Shown: positions 38,037-47,615 of the stretch, in pieces
Layout of the letters: each line of letters begins with the position of its first letter
How positions within the stretch are numbered: position 1 is the stretch's first letter
Position numbers and translations under genes: made by a program
Notes under the pieces: generated by a model
What the model saw: the letters and a program-made list of their open reading frames with translations, nothing else
Told to the model about the DNA's origin: nothing
Databases searched by the model: none
Assembly (NCBI RefSeq): GCF_040450955.1
Contig: NZ_CP144373.1
Location: 972,486-1,036,485 of the forward strand
Direction of reading: 5' to 3'
DNA length: 64,000 bases
Origin: Thermodesulfovibrio sp. 3907-1M
Lineage (GTDB): Bacteria; Nitrospirota; Thermodesulfovibrionia; Thermodesulfovibrionales; Thermodesulfovibrionaceae

Positions 38037-39599
38037 ATGGCATTAAGAATTAACTTCAATGCAGAAGCAACAGTAACACACACAGCCCTTTTACAGAACG
38101 AAAGGGCAATGAACAAGTCCCTTTTAAGAATCTCCACAGGTCAGAGAATCTTAAGCGCAGCTGACGATGCAGCAGGTCTGTTTATTGCAGACCAGCTTGC
38201 AACAGTTGGCGCAGCACTGGATCAGGGTAATCGCAATATTCAGACTGGTATAAGTGCACTTCAGATTGCAGAAGCAAATGTAGGCCAGATTGTTGACAAG
38301 CTTCAGACAATCTACACGAAGGCACAGTCTGCTGCAAATGACATCAACGATCCGAACGCTCGTGCAGCACTTCAGAGTGATATTAGAAATCTCGTTGATG
38401 CTATTCAAAAAATAGCCACAGATACAGAGTACAACGGAATCAAACTTCTTGATGGAACATTTGCAAACAAGGTTATTCATTATGGACCAAGAGCAGACCA
38501 GACAATTACAACAAGCATTACAAATGTAAAAGCCTCAAACATCGGTGCATATGTAGTTCAGGGAAGTGGTCAGGTTACATCAAGTGCTACAACAGCCTAC
38601 GCAAGCTTGATCACGGGAAACTGGCAGTATGATGCATCTGCTGATACAGTGACTGTAGCTGGTGTAAGTCTTACAGGTTCGTCATATCTTAGCTATACTG
38701 GTGCAGTTGATGCAAAGGCAATAGCAAATGCAATAAACAATAACTCTACATTACAGGCAGCAGGAATTTCTGCAAGAGCAACAAATACCTCTACAGCAAG
38801 CACACAATTCAGCAATATTCAGGCAGGAACAAACCAGTCTGCTACTATACGATTTTATGTAGGCAGTAATACTAATTCTGCAAGTGCAATTGCTGTTACA
38901 GTAAATTCTGGAGAAACTCTTACTCTTGATCAGCTTGTCTCTCAGATAAACACACAGGCTTCAACCCTGGGTCTTAATATAACAGCTTCCAACTCAGGAA
39001 ATAAGCTTGTCCTTACAACAACTGGAGAAACAATAGGAGTAGAGGTTATATCAACAGCTACTGGTTCTGCTACTGCAGGACCTTCTGTTGATCTTTCCAC
39101 GCTTCTTCAGGGTGCCTCAGGAACAGTAGCTTACAGTGGAACAGCAGCTGGCTCAACTACAGGCTCTGCTGTTAGAGTTGGTAATCTGACAATTGCTGGA
39201 ACAGATGCATATAACTACAATTTCACCGGTATAAGCACTGCTACTGCAGGACTCGGAGTTGCAGCTACAGGTAATGGAAGCTTCTATAATCTCAACAGTA
39301 TTGATGTAACAACCAATTCTGGAGCTGAGCTTGCAATTGATATTGCAAATACTGCAATTAAAAAGGTTGACAGAGTCCGTACCCAGATTGGTTCTGTGAT
39401 CAACAATCTCCAGGCAATATGGGATGGACAGAAAACATCCTACGATAACACAAAGGAAGCTGAAAATGTCATCCGTAACACAGACTTTGCAGCTGAGATG
39501 AGCACATTTACAACAATGCAGATAAGAATGCAGGCAGGTATAGCAATGCTTGCTCAGGCAAATGCTCTGCCTCAGCTTGTGCTTCAGCTTCTGAGATAA
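38037..39599 (+). CDS. fliC: Flagellin
   Basis: A 520-residue filament protein. The conserved N-terminal D0/D1 part (INFNAEATVTHTALLQNERA, LRISTGQRILSAADDAAGLF, NRNIQTGISALQIAEANVGQ) and C-terminal D1/D0 part (RTQIGSVINNLQAI, AENVIRNTDFAAEMSTFTTM, LAQANALPQLVLQLL) flank a Ser/Thr/Ala-rich variable centre (about 165-415). It has its own sigma-28 promoter, a long leader and an AGGT-type ribosome site, and is followed by a terminator before flaG. Confidence 0.97.
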   Translation: MALRINFNAEATVTHTALLQNERAMNKSLLRISTGQRILSAADDAAGLFIADQLATVGAALDQGNRNIQTGISALQIAEANVGQIVDKLQTIYTKAQSAANDINDPNARAALQSDIRNLVDAIQKIATDTEYNGIKLLDGTFANKVIHYGPRADQTITTSITNVKASNIGAYVVQGSGQVTSSATTAYASLITGNWQYDASADTVTVAGVSLTGSSYLSYTGAVDAKAIANAINNNSTLQAAGISARATNTSTASTQFSNIQAGTNQSATIRFYVGSNTNSASAIAVTVNSGETLTLDQLVSQINTQASTLGLNITASNSGNKLVLTTTGETIGVEVISTATGSATAGPSVDLSTLLQGASGTVAYSGTAAGSTTGSAVRVGNLTIAGTDAYNYNFTGISTATAGLGVAATGNGSFYNLNSIDVTTNSGAELAIDIANTAIKKVDRVRTQIGSVINNLQAIWDGQKTSYDNTKEAENVIRNTDFAAEMSTFTTMQIRMQAGIAMLAQANALPQLVLQLLR

Positions 39600-39609
39600 T
39601 ATCTGAGAG

Positions 39610-39644
39610 AGAGGGGGGGATTATATCCCCCTCTTTAATTTTTT
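39610..39644 (+). terminator. Terminator between fliC and flaG
   Basis: AGAGGGGG pairs with CCCCCTCT around a short AT-rich loop and is followed by TTAATTTTTTT. It probably ends most flagellin transcripts and lets a fraction continue into flaG-fliD-fliS, giving high filament protein relative to chaperone and cap. Confidence 0.85.
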
Positions 39645-39659
39645 TAAGGGGAGTCAGAT

Positions 39660-40070
39660 ATGAGGGTGGATGGAATAGAAAAAGACAATATAATAATAAA
39701 TCCCTATAGACAGACAGAAGCAGACATTATGAATTTGCAGAATCCTCTACACATCCAGGCAAATATAAATCTCCAGACAAATATAAACAGAGCTAACAAC
39801 CAGAATGCTATTGACCAGAGTCAGAACACACAGAAAGTAACAATATCGCAGGAAGAATTAAACAAAATGATGGACGAAATCAGGCATAAATTCAGTATGC
39901 TTGAAAAGTATTTACAGATAGACATAGACCAGCAACTTCAGATGCCAATTTCAAAGATTATTGATATGAGAACAGAGGAAGTGATCCGTCAGATTCCACC
40001 CGAATGGATTGTGGAGATTTTAAAAAGAATGGAAGAATTAAGAGGAGTATTTTACTCCAGGGAGGTATAA
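39660..40070 (+). CDS. flaG: FlaG family flagellar protein
   Basis: A 136-residue protein with the FlaG domain in its C-terminal half (EELNKMMDEIRHKFSMLEKYLQIDIDQ, MPISKIIDMRTEEVIRQIPPEWIVEIL), close to the family pattern VKVIDKETGEVIRQIPPE. FlaG influences filament length. The N-terminal half is Asn/Gln-rich and variable. It directly abuts fliD. Confidence 0.9.
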   Translation: MRVDGIEKDNIIINPYRQTEADIMNLQNPLHIQANINLQTNINRANNQNAIDQSQNTQKVTISQEELNKMMDEIRHKFSMLEKYLQIDIDQQLQMPISKIIDMRTEEVIRQIPPEWIVEILKRMEELRGVFYSREV

Positions 40071-41399
40071 ATGGCTGATTTATACATTTCAGGACTTACA
40101 GGAACACTTGATACAGGAGCAATAATTGACAAGCTCATGCAGATAAAGCAGCAGCCTATAACAGAGCTTACTCAGAAAAAAGCATTGTTTCAGGCAAAGG
40201 CATCAAGCCTTACTAATCTTTATGGTGCACTCAATGATATACAGAGTTTTCTCAGCAGTCTTAACATAGACAGCATCTTTAATACAAAAAAAGCAACTAC
40301 CTCAGATACAACGGTTCTGGAAGCAACAGCCACATCAGACACTCCAGACCTTACAATGAATATAACAGTAAATAAGCTTGCTCAGACAGAAATGAGAAAC
40401 ACCACGCTTGGTTTAAGCTCCCTGACCAGCACATTTTCCTCATCAGGAACATTAACACTTAAATACTGGACTGATAACTCAAACTATGTAACATACAGTA
40501 TAAATTACTCTGCAGGGCAAACGCTTCAGGATCTCGTAAACAGTATAAATTCAGCTCAAAACGACATCAAAGCCTCAGTTTACTATACTGGAACAGACTA
40601 TAGGCTATTACTCACAGAAGCAAATCCTGCAAACTCAACAAAGGAAACAAATACAGCCACTTCTTCCTATGTTATTGAAGCAACTGGGCTTCCTTCAGAG
40701 CTTGGTAGCCTTGACAGTCCGATTCAAAACGCACAGAATGCATCAATAACCATAGGAAGCTCAACAACTCCTGTAACAAGCCCAACAAATACATTTACAG
40801 GACTGCTTACAGGACTTAATGTTACAGTAAAAAAGACAGGTTCTGCCACATTAACAGTAAGTGAAGACTACTCACAGGTAAGCAGCACTCTTAATAGCTT
40901 TGCAAATTATTATAATTCAGTTATATCTCTTGTAAACTCAATGACTGCTAAAGGTGCGCAGTTTCAGGGCGACAGTGCAATTATAACAATCAAAACAGGA
41001 TTTTCAAGGCTACTTGATCCTCTTATCAGTGCTGGTTTAATAAATTACTCTGACAAAGATGGAACAATTTCGATAAACAGCGATGCAGTTCAATCTTTGC
41101 AATCATCAGATCCTGATAAGTTAAAAAACATTATGAACACAATAAAAAACTCATTCAGCACTTCACTTACTGGATGGGCTTCTGCCATAAAAACATATGA
41201 AGCTCAGGAAGAATCCCAAATTAATTCAATTGATGACAAAATATCCAGCATGCAGGAGTATCTTGCAAAATACGAAGAGAGACTTAGGCAGGAGTATGCC
41301 CAGCTTGAATCATTTGTATACCAGATGAATCAAATAAATACAAAACTTCAGGACTTTATGACAACACTTTCAGAAATGACAAAGGGAGGTAGTAAATGA
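40071..41399 (+). CDS. fliD: Flagellar hook-associated protein 2 (filament cap)
   Basis: A 442-residue cap protein. The N-terminal FliD domain (ISGLTGTLDTGAIIDKLMQI, QPITELTQKKALFQAKASSL) and C-terminal FliD domain (YYNSVISLVNSMTAKG, coiled-coil EYLAKYEERLRQEYAQLESF) flank a variable middle. It caps the growing filament and helps flagellin fold. It overlaps fliS by 4 bp. Confidence 0.95.
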   Translation: MADLYISGLTGTLDTGAIIDKLMQIKQQPITELTQKKALFQAKASSLTNLYGALNDIQSFLSSLNIDSIFNTKKATTSDTTVLEATATSDTPDLTMNITVNKLAQTEMRNTTLGLSSLTSTFSSSGTLTLKYWTDNSNYVTYSINYSAGQTLQDLVNSINSAQNDIKASVYYTGTDYRLLLTEANPANSTKETNTATSSYVIEATGLPSELGSLDSPIQNAQNASITIGSSTTPVTSPTNTFTGLLTGLNVTVKKTGSATLTVSEDYSQVSSTLNSFANYYNSVISLVNSMTAKGAQFQGDSAIITIKTGFSRLLDPLISAGLINYSDKDGTISINSDAVQSLQSSDPDKLKNIMNTIKNSFSTSLTGWASAIKTYEAQEESQINSIDDKISSMQEYLAKYEERLRQEYAQLESFVYQMNQINTKLQDFMTTLSEMTKGGSK

Positions 41400-41821
41400 A
41401 CTATGTAGATGCCTATTTACAGAGCAGAGTTATGGGAGCAGATGCTCTTGAGCTTATAACAATGCTTTATGAAAGAACAATTGTTTCCCTCAATATTGCA
41501 AAGGATTCAATAATTAAAGGGATTGATGACCCAGAACTCGTAAAGAAAAAGGCTACTGAACTGAACAGAGCAACTGATATAATGTATTATCTCAATGATA
41601 TTCTTGACAGACAGCGGGGTGGAGAAATTGCTGAAAAATTAAGTATAATTTATACAACAATAGCAGGAGAGCTTGTAAGGGCAAACTTATTTAACGATGT
41701 TGAGACAATCTCAAAATGCATAGAAATTTTAGAGAATCTCAAGGCAGCATGGGAAGATGTAAAAAAACAGTTAAAGGAATCAACGTATGAAAAAGAAAAA
41801 CTCTGTGCAACAGCCTTCTAA
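41396..41821 (+). CDS. fliS: Flagellin export chaperone
   Basis: A 141-residue FliS. Family features are MNYVDAYLQSRVMGADALELITMLYERTIVSLNIAKDSI and YYLNDILDRQRGGEIAEKLSIIYTTIAGELVRANLF. It binds the flagellin C-terminus in the cytoplasm and prevents early polymerisation. Operon position after fliD is standard. Confidence 0.94.
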   Translation: MNYVDAYLQSRVMGADALELITMLYERTIVSLNIAKDSIIKGIDDPELVKKKATELNRATDIMYYLNDILDRQRGGEIAEKLSIIYTTIAGELVRANLFNDVETISKCIEILENLKAAWEDVKKQLKESTYEKEKLCATAF

Positions 41822-42053
41822 GGTAAGGAATCTCCTCATTAAGGCTCAGATTGCCCTTGAGGAGAATCGCTATGAAGAAGCTCTCTCAATTGTTAAAGAG
41901 ATCAATGCTGAGGATATGAAAACCTTGCCTTTTGAAGAACTGCAAGCAATTGACAGGGTTTTGGCTTATCTAAATGAGCTTTCTGAGGAAAAGAGAAGAA
42001 ATCTAGCTGATGAACTGAAAAAAATTCAGGCAGGAAAAGAATATCTCAGTTAA
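41787..42053 (+). CDS. Small helical protein at the end of the flagellar operon
   Basis: An 88-residue, highly charged all-helical protein whose start lies inside fliS (35-bp overlap). The middle (LLIKAQIALEENRYEEALSIVKEINAED) looks like one TPR-like hairpin. Its place matches the FliT-like cap chaperone slot after fliS, but no FliT signature is clear, so the role is inferred from position only. It may be a flagellar regulator or a second chaperone. Confidence 0.7.
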   Translation: MKKKNSVQQPSKVRNLLIKAQIALEENRYEEALSIVKEINAEDMKTLPFEELQAIDRVLAYLNELSEEKRRNLADELKKIQAGKEYLS

Positions 42054-42064
42054 AGGTAATACAT

Positions 42065-42256
42065 TTATGCTCTATCACAGGAGCGTCTTGATATAAGCTC
42101 CCATGTTTCTTCATCAATTTCTTCAAGATATTCAGAGACTTTAAATTCTGCTCCGCACTCACTACAGCAGAGCACGATCCTGCTTCAGTAAAAAAATATC
42201 AAAATGGTGCTTTTGCAGTATTTACATTTAGCATTTTTCAAAATTCTTTTTCGCAC
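42065..42256 (-). CDS. Dual-CXXC small selenoprotein (in-frame TGA read as selenocysteine, inferred)
   Basis: A 63-codon frame from GTG 42256 (GAGGT six bases upstream) to TAA 42067-42065 is open except for one TGA at codon 24 (42187-42185). It reads ..KCKYCKSTILIFFY-U-SRIV, then LCCSECGAEFKVSEYLEEID and EETWELISRR. Two CxxC pairs flank the TGA; from memory, related small proteins carry Cys or selenocysteine at this place. Starting 11 bases after the TGA, GCTCTGC can pair with GCGGAGC around a 10-base GT-containing loop, like a bacterial SECIS. Alternatives are a nonsense-broken gene or a shorter peptide. It diverges from DUF763. Confidence 0.7.
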
Positions 42257-42306
42257 CGTAACCTCTGATTTGAAGTTTTTAATTGTTTTATATTTTATAA
42301 TAAATT

Positions 42307-43383
42307 ATGCAGAAAACAGGAATAGCAAATCTGCCTCTTCACAGTGGAAAAGCACCCTACTGGCTATTTAAAAGAATGGTTGCTCTTTCAAGAGCAATAG
42401 TTGAGCTAATGATAATAGAGCTTGGGAGAGAAGAACTCCTGAGAAGACTTTCTGATCCTTACTGGTTTCAATGTCTTGGCTGTGTTCTTGGATTTGACTG
42501 GCACAGTAGCGGTGTGACCACCACCGTTACAGGAGCACTGAAGGAAGCATTAAGAGGAGTTGAACATGAATTTGGATTATTTATTGCAGGAGGTAAAGCA
42601 AAGAAAGCCTTACAGGCTCCACAGGAAATAATAAACTATGCTGAATACTCTGGCTTTGCTCCGCAGCCATTTATATATGCAAGTAGACTTTCAGCAAAAG
42701 TTGACAATGTGGCAGTTCAGGATGGATTCAATCTTTATCATCATACAATAGTTTTTACTGCAGAAGGGCACTGGTGCGTTATTCAGCAGGGAATGAATGA
42801 AACCCTCCAGACAGCAAGAAGATATCACTGGCTCAGTTTTACTCTTAAAAGTTTTGTTGAAGAACCCCATGAGGCAGTCTGTTGTGATGTAAAAATACCA
42901 GCATTAAATTTTACTGCAAAGGAAGCAGCAGATTTAAGAAAAGCAGCAACTATACTTTCCTGCGAAAATCCTGAAAAAATTATTAAAGAGATGAAGAAAA
43001 TTAGAGAACTCAGCCTTCCAGAAAGGCATATGGTGAGTTTATCTGATATAAATCCTGAAAATTTTTACAAAATCTTTCTTCAGACCTATGAAAAACAGCC
43101 ATCAAACTTTGAATCTCTTCTTGAGATAAAAGGAGTGGGAGCAAAAACTTTAAGAGCTCTCGCACTTACCTGTGAGCTTTTGTATGGAACTCCTTTGAGC
43201 TTTAAAGATCCAGCCCGTTTTAGTTTTGCCCATGGAGGAAAGGACAGAACTCCTTATCCTGTGGACAGAACCCTTTATGATAGAACGATTGAGATTTTAA
43301 AAAAAGCAATTGAAGAAGCAAAAGTAGAAAGAAGTGAAAAGCTCGCAGCATTAAGAAGATTGGTAAAAATTACACAAGTATAA
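42307..43383 (+). CDS. DUF763 domain protein
   Basis: A 358-residue protein of a family shared by archaea and thermophilic bacteria. The N-terminus GIANLPLHSGKAPYWLFKRMVALSRAI and QCLGCVLGFDWHSSGVTTTV are its signature. A helix-hairpin-helix motif (LLEIKGVGAKTLRALALTCELLYG, about 280-303) suggests DNA binding, so a role in DNA repair or processing is plausible but unproven. A TATAAT box ends 5 bases before the ATG, so the message is probably leaderless. The end overlaps proB by 14 bp tail to tail. Confidence 0.88.
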   Translation: MQKTGIANLPLHSGKAPYWLFKRMVALSRAIVELMIIELGREELLRRLSDPYWFQCLGCVLGFDWHSSGVTTTVTGALKEALRGVEHEFGLFIAGGKAKKALQAPQEIINYAEYSGFAPQPFIYASRLSAKVDNVAVQDGFNLYHHTIVFTAEGHWCVIQQGMNETLQTARRYHWLSFTLKSFVEEPHEAVCCDVKIPALNFTAKEAADLRKAATILSCENPEKIIKEMKKIRELSLPERHMVSLSDINPENFYKIFLQTYEKQPSNFESLLEIKGVGAKTLRALALTCELLYGTPLSFKDPARFSFAHGGKDRTPYPVDRTLYDRTIEILKKAIEEAKVERSEKLAALRRLVKITQV

Positions 43384-44467
43384 CAAGATTGTCCCTGTGA
43401 ATTACTTCATCTGCGTATTTATATCCAAGAATTTTCTCAATCTCTGAGGATTTTTTCCCTTTTATCAGTTTTATTTCACAGGACGAGTAGTTAACCAGTC
43501 CCTTTGCAATTTTCTCACCCTTTTCATCTATGCAGTAAACTGCATCTCCCACATCAAAATCTCCTTCCACCTTTTTAATTCCCGACGGAAGAAGACTTTT
43601 CCCATCTTTAAGCAAAGCTTTTACAGCACCTTCATCAATGTAAAGATTTCCTTTAGACCTTGTTGCATAGGCGATCCATCCTTTTCTTGAAGTAACCTTT
43701 TCCTTCACAGGCTCAAAGAATGTGCCCACCTGTTTTCCCTCAATCACTGCTTTAATATTTCCATATTTTCTGCCACTTACAATATGAACAGGGATTCCAA
43801 AGGAAGTTGCTTTTTTGGCAGCAATAACCTTTGAATACATTCCTCCAGTTCCATATCCCGTGCTTGTTGGTTTTGCTATTTCAGTAAGCTCTTTTGAGAA
43901 TTCTTTTACATGTTTTATTAATCTGGCATCAGAGTCTTTTTTTGGATCTGAAGTGTATAGTCCTGGAACATCTGATAGAATTATTAAATGATTTGCTTCA
44001 ACAAGCCCTGCAACAAGAGCTGCAAGCTGATCATTATCACCAAATTTTATTTCATCGGTTGCTACTGTATCATTCTCATTAATTATTGGAATTATACCCA
44101 TCTCAAGAAGCGTGAGAATCGTATTCTTTGCATTTACATAGCGAGTCCTGTCGCTCAGGTCATCTCTTGTAAGAAGAATCTGAGCTATGTGTTTTTTAAA
44201 TTTTAAGAAATACTTTTCATACATCCACATCAAAAGAGGCTGTCCAACTGCAGCAGTTGCCTGTTTTTTCCGTATTTCTCTGGGTTTTGTTTTAAGTCCA
44301 AGCTTTTTAAGCCCTGATGCAATGGCACCAGATGAAACAATTACGATTTCTACTAATTTATTATGGAGTTCTGCTACCTCCCTTGCAAGACAAAAAATTC
44401 TTCTTTGATTAATGCATCCTGCTTTGTCAGTTAAAAGATTGCTTCCTACTTTTACAACAATTCTCAT
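43370..44467 (-). CDS. proB: Glutamate 5-kinase
   Basis: A 365-residue enzyme for the first step of proline synthesis. The amino-acid-kinase domain ([69 protein letters not shown]) is followed by a C-terminal PUA domain ([23 protein letters not shown]). The start overlaps the obg stop by 4 bp. Confidence 0.95.
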   Translation of the reverse strand: MRIVVKVGSNLLTDKAGCINQRRIFCLAREVAELHNKLVEIVIVSSGAIASGLKKLGLKTKPREIRKKQATAAVGQPLLMWMYEKYFLKFKKHIAQILLTRDDLSDRTRYVNAKNTILTLLEMGIIPIINENDTVATDEIKFGDNDQLAALVAGLVEANHLIILSDVPGLYTSDPKKDSDARLIKHVKEFSKELTEIAKPTSTGYGTGGMYSKVIAAKKATSFGIPVHIVSGRKYGNIKAVIEGKQVGTFFEPVKEKVTSRKGWIAYATRSKGNLYIDEGAVKALLKDGKSLLPSGIKKVEGDFDVGDAVYCIDEKGEKIAKGLVNYSSCEIKLIKGKKSSEIEKILGYKYADEVIHRDNLVILV

Positions 44468-45489
44468 CTTTTCAACCTTTCTGAAAGATACTTAAGAAGG
44501 TTGTCAATTCCTTCTTTTTTTACAGCACTTACAGGAAAAAAATCAATTCCTTTTTTCTCACAGTACTCTTTAAGCCTGTCAAATCTTTCTGCCTTATATG
44601 CAATATCAATCTTTGTCCCAACCACTGCAAAGGGTTTTTTTGTAAGAGCAGGGTTGTAGAGTTCAAGTTCTTTCTGAATTTTTTCAAAATCTTCCACTGG
44701 ATCAGACTCTAAGAAATCTGATACATCAACAAGATGTAAAAGTAGAGAAGTTCTTTCCACATGTCTTAAGAATTGATGCCCCAGTCCTGCACCTTGATGA
44801 GCACCTTCTATCAGTCCTGGAATATCAGCAACAACAAAGCTCTGATATTCACCATACTTTACAACTCCAAGAACTGGATTAAGAGTTGTGAAAGGATAAT
44901 CGGCAATTTTGGGACGAGCAGAGCTTATGACAGAAATTAATGTTGATTTCCCAGCATTTGGAAGTCCGATGAGTCCCACATCTGCGAGAAGTTTGAGCTC
45001 AAGAATTATCCATCTTTCCTCCCCTTTTTCACCTGGCTGAGCATATCTTGGAGCCTGATTTGTAGGAGTTGCAAAATGGGCATTGCCAAATCCTCCTCTG
45101 CCACCTTTTGCCACAACTACCTGTTTGCCTTCCTCGTCCAGGTCAGCAATTATCTCTTCTGTTTCAGCATCTTTTACAACTGTTCCAACAGGCACTTTTA
45201 TTATCAAGTCTTCTCCGTCTCTGCCTTTCATATTACTGCCTTTACCGTGTTGTCCCTTTTGTGCCTTGTATGTTTTTTTATATTTATGATCAAGAAGTGT
45301 ATGGAGTTCACAGGAAGCCTGAATTATTACATCTCCTCCTTTGCCACCATCTCCGCCATCAGGTCCTCCTCTTGGAACATACTTTTCTCTCCGGAAGCTA
45401 ATACAACCTCTTCCACCATCACCGGCTTTCACATAGATTTTTACATAGTCAACAAATTGCATAGGATTGAAGAGGGTGGCATTAGCCAC
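44464..45489 (-). CDS. obg: GTPase Obg/CgtA
   Basis: A GTPase for 50S assembly and stringent signalling. The glycine-rich Obg fold ([33 protein letters not shown] split over residues 18-50) is followed by a G domain ([33 protein letters not shown]). The longest frame starts at GTG 45489 (341 aa), but this codon lies in a GC hairpin (45474-45491). ATG 45462 ([17 protein letters not shown]) matches the usual Obg N-terminus better, though without a clear ribosome site. Genes run rplU-rpmA-obg-proB, a common order. Confidence 0.93.
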   Translation of the reverse strand: MANATLFNPMQFVDYVKIYVKAGDGGRGCISFRREKYVPRGGPDGGDGGKGGDVIIQASCELHTLLDHKYKKTYKAQKGQHGKGSNMKGRDGEDLIIKVPVGTVVKDAETEEIIADLDEEGKQVVVAKGGRGGFGNAHFATPTNQAPRYAQPGEKGEERWIILELKLLADVGLIGLPNAGKSTLISVISSARPKIADYPFTTLNPVLGVVKYGEYQSFVVADIPGLIEGAHQGAGLGHQFLRHVERTSLLLHLVDVSDFLESDPVEDFEKIQKELELYNPALTKKPFAVVGTKIDIAYKAERFDRLKEYCEKKGIDFFPVSAVKKEGIDNLLKYLSERLKR

Positions 45490-45498
45490 CCCAGAGTT

Positions 45499-45768
45499 TT
45501 ATTGGGCAGGTTCTGTGACAGGATAAACGCTTACTTTCAGTCTTTGCCTGTCTTTTCTTTCAAATTTAACAACTCCATCAATCAATGCAAAAAGAGTATA
45601 ATCAGAGCCTACACCTACATTAGCTCCGGGATGAAACTTCGTTCCTCTTTGACGAACGAGGATATTTCCAGCTTTTACAAACTGGCCACCAAATCTTTTT
45701 ACACCAAGTCTTTTAGCCTGACTATCTCTTCCATTTCTTGAGCTTCCAACACCTTTTTTATGTGCCAT
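45499..45768 (-). CDS. rpmA: 50S ribosomal protein L27
   Basis: An 89-residue L27 starting [29 protein letters not shown]. There is no N-terminal propeptide of the Firmicutes type. A perfect hairpin GGGTGGC-taat-GCCACCC follows just after the stop, before or inside the obg start region. Confidence 0.97.
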   Translation of the reverse strand: MAHKKGVGSSRNGRDSQAKRLGVKRFGGQFVKAGNILVRQRGTKFHPGANVGVGSDYTLFALIDGVVKFERKDRQRLKVSVYPVTEPAQ

Positions 45769-45769
45769 T

Positions 45770-46084
45770 TTATCCTCCTATGATTTCTTTTATCCTTACT
45801 TTAGTATACCATTGTCTGTGACCTTTAAGTCTATGAACAGCCTTTTTTGATGGAGGTCTGTAAACGAGGACCTTTTTATCCTTTGCAGTTTCGATCACCT
45901 GAGCTTTTACTTTCAGTCCTTCAATGTAGGGAGAGCCTATTTTAACTCCTTCATTACCCTGAAAAAGTAACACCCTGTCAAACATTACTTCATTTCCTGG
46001 TTCAACATTAAGTTTTTCAATTTTTAATACATCTCCCACTTTAACCTTAAACTGTTTCCCACCTGTTTCTATAATGGCGTACAT
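45770..46084 (-). CDS. rplU: 50S ribosomal protein L21
   Basis: A 104-residue L21 ([24 protein letters not shown] ... [23 protein letters not shown]). The ATG at 46084 follows GGAGGTG by 6 bases; the upstream GTG in the same frame is part of this ribosome site and is not the start. It lies directly after hisG. Confidence 0.96.
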   Translation of the reverse strand: MYAIIETGGKQFKVKVGDVLKIEKLNVEPGNEVMFDRVLLFQGNEGVKIGSPYIEGLKVKAQVIETAKDKKVLVYRPPSKKAVHRLKGHRQWYTKVRIKEIIGG

Positions 46085-46097
46085 GAAAAACACCTCC

Positions 46098-46976
46098 TCA
46101 TGGAATTACTTTATTCAATGGATACTCAACAAATCCTGAAGCACCTGCCTCTTTAAGCTTTGGTAAAAGCTCTCTCACTCTTTTTTCATTTATTATAACC
46201 TCTACTGCATACCAGTTTTCATCATAAAGCTGGGAAATTGTAGGAGAATGCAGAGAATTAAGCAAGCTGAGTACTTTTTTGAGGGAGTCTTTCGGAACAT
46301 TCATTTTAAGTCCCACTTTTTCTTCAGCCAGTAAAGCACCCTGAAGAAGCATTGCTATATCCTGCATTTTTTTCTTTTTCCATGGGTCTTTCCACGCATT
46401 CTTATTGGCAATAAAACGGGTGGTTGACTCAAGAATTGTTTCAATAACGCGTAATTTATTTGCCTTTAAAGAGGCACCTGTTTCAGTTAAATCAACTATT
46501 GCATCAGCAAGATAAGGAGGCTTGACCTCTGTGGCACCCCATGAAAAGTAAACCTCAGCTTTAATTCCTTTGGATTTTAAGTATCTCTTTGTATATCCCA
46601 CAAGCTCAGTGGCAATTCTTTTATTCTGCAAATCTTCAACAGTTTTTATTGGAGAGTCTTCTGGAACTGCTATAACCCACCGAACTGGTCTGAATCCTTC
46701 TTTTGCGTATCTAAGTTCTGCAACCTCTATTACATCTACATTCTGTTCAAGAATCCAGTCATATCCAGTAAGTCCGCAATCAAGATACCCTTTTTCAACA
46801 TAAACTGGCACTTCCTGAGCCCTGAGAAGCATGGCTGATATTTCCTCATCATCAATTACTGGATAATATGATCTATGGGAAACATGTATGTGGTATCCTG
46901 CTTTTTTAAATAGCTTCAATGTAGTCTCCTGTAGACTTCCTTTTGGCAATCCGAGTTTTAATACTTTCTCTTCCAT
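46098..46976 (-). CDS. hisG: ATP phosphoribosyltransferase, long form (HisG-L)
   Basis: A 292-residue first enzyme of histidine synthesis. The catalytic part has [50 protein letters not shown] and [17 protein letters not shown]. The C-terminal ~75 residues are the His-binding regulatory domain of the long form, so HisZ is not required. No other his genes are near. The ribosome site is GGAGGG. Confidence 0.94.
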   Translation of the reverse strand: MEEKVLKLGLPKGSLQETTLKLFKKAGYHIHVSHRSYYPVIDDEEISAMLLRAQEVPVYVEKGYLDCGLTGYDWILEQNVDVIEVAELRYAKEGFRPVRWVIAVPEDSPIKTVEDLQNKRIATELVGYTKRYLKSKGIKAEVYFSWGATEVKPPYLADAIVDLTETGASLKANKLRVIETILESTTRFIANKNAWKDPWKKKKMQDIAMLLQGALLAEEKVGLKMNVPKDSLKKVLSLLNSLHSPTISQLYDENWYAVEVIINEKRVRELLPKLKEAGASGFVEYPLNKVIP

Positions 46977-47013
46977 ATTTTTTAAACCCTCCGAGATAAA
47001 CTTAGAAGTTTTA

Positions 47014-47042
47014 GTTTAAAATTTTTGTAAAAATTCAGTCAA
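47014..47042 (-). promoter_or_regulatory. Promoter of hisG-rplU-rpmA-obg-proB
   Basis: On the minus strand TTGACT (47042-47037) and TTAAAC (47019-47014) are 17 bp apart, followed by a leader of about 35 bases with GGAGGG before the ATG. The -10 is weak. Confidence 0.5.
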
Positions 47043-47059
47043 CTTTTGAAGTCTTTTCT

Positions 47060-47470
47060 CAGATATTCCTCGCACTCTCACAGATTAATCGGGATGACAA
47101 TAAGTAAGTGTCATTCCGAGCCTGCCCATACTTTGTCATTCCGACTTTTTCCTTTGTCATTCCGAGGAGCGTTAGCGACGAGGAATCTCCTTTGTTCTCA
47201 CTATTTCAGAGATTCCTCGGGGTATTGAGCCCCTCGGAATGACAGAATAATATAATACTACCCTCTGAATGACCTTTCAATTTGTCATTCCGACCTTTTT
47301 TGTCATTCCGAGCGTCAGCGAGGAATCCCCCCTTTATAATAGAGATTGCCACGCCTTCAGCTCGCAATGACAGAAAGAGAGGAGACACTGCCTTCGGCTC
47401 GGGACAGGTCCCTCGGAAAGACAGGAAAGAAACTCACGATGACAGGGCAAACATTGCTTCTGTATTTCTG
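47060..47470. repeat. Cluster of GTCATTCCGAG dispersed repeats
   Basis: Most of the 560-bp gap between hisG and tRNA-Met is repeat DNA: several GTCATTCCGAG modules in both orientations, complete inverted pairs such as 47156-47243 (GTCATTCCGAGGAGCG ... CCCCTCGGAATGACAG), GAGGAATC/GATTCCTC arms, and a second variant ending GCTCGCAATGACAG. No gene is visible. Open frames here are translations of repeats. Confidence 0.78.
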
Positions 47471-47497
47471 TCGGCAATTTCAATGCCGCTTAGATGT

Positions 47498-47527
47498 TTG
47501 CCAAAAAAATGATGATTTTGATATATT
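47498..47527 (+). promoter_or_regulatory. Promoter of tRNA-Met
   Basis: TTGCCA (47498-47503) and TATATT (47522-47527) are 18 bp apart and end 10 bp before the tRNA 5' end. Confidence 0.6.
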
Positions 47528-47537
47528 ATTAATGTTC

Positions 47538-47611
47538 GGCGGCGTAGCTCAGCTGGTCAGAGCAGACGGCTCATATCCGTCGTGTCAGGGGTTCGAATCC
47601 CTTCGCCGCCA
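47538..47611 (+). tRNA. tRNA-Met (anticodon CAT)
   Basis: A complete cloverleaf: acceptor GGCGGCG/CGCCGCC with discriminator A, the anticodon arm GACGG-CTCATAT-CCGTC, and the T arm AGGGG-TTCGAAT-CCCTT. No encoded CCA. The paired first acceptor base excludes the usual initiator type. It should be elongator Met, although a CAT anticodon could also be tRNA-Ile2 after lysidine modification. Confidence 0.93.
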
Positions 47612-47615
47612 CTTT

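Noticed and set aside
42065-42256. Plain pseudogene instead of selenoprotein
   Set aside because: Kept as an alternative, but a single in-frame TGA with intact downstream coding, a ribosome site and a SECIS-like stem at the usual offset argues against simple decay.
47046-47512. Several 60-76 codon frames between hisG and tRNA-Met
   Set aside because: All are translations of the GTCATTCCGAG repeats in different frames and strands.
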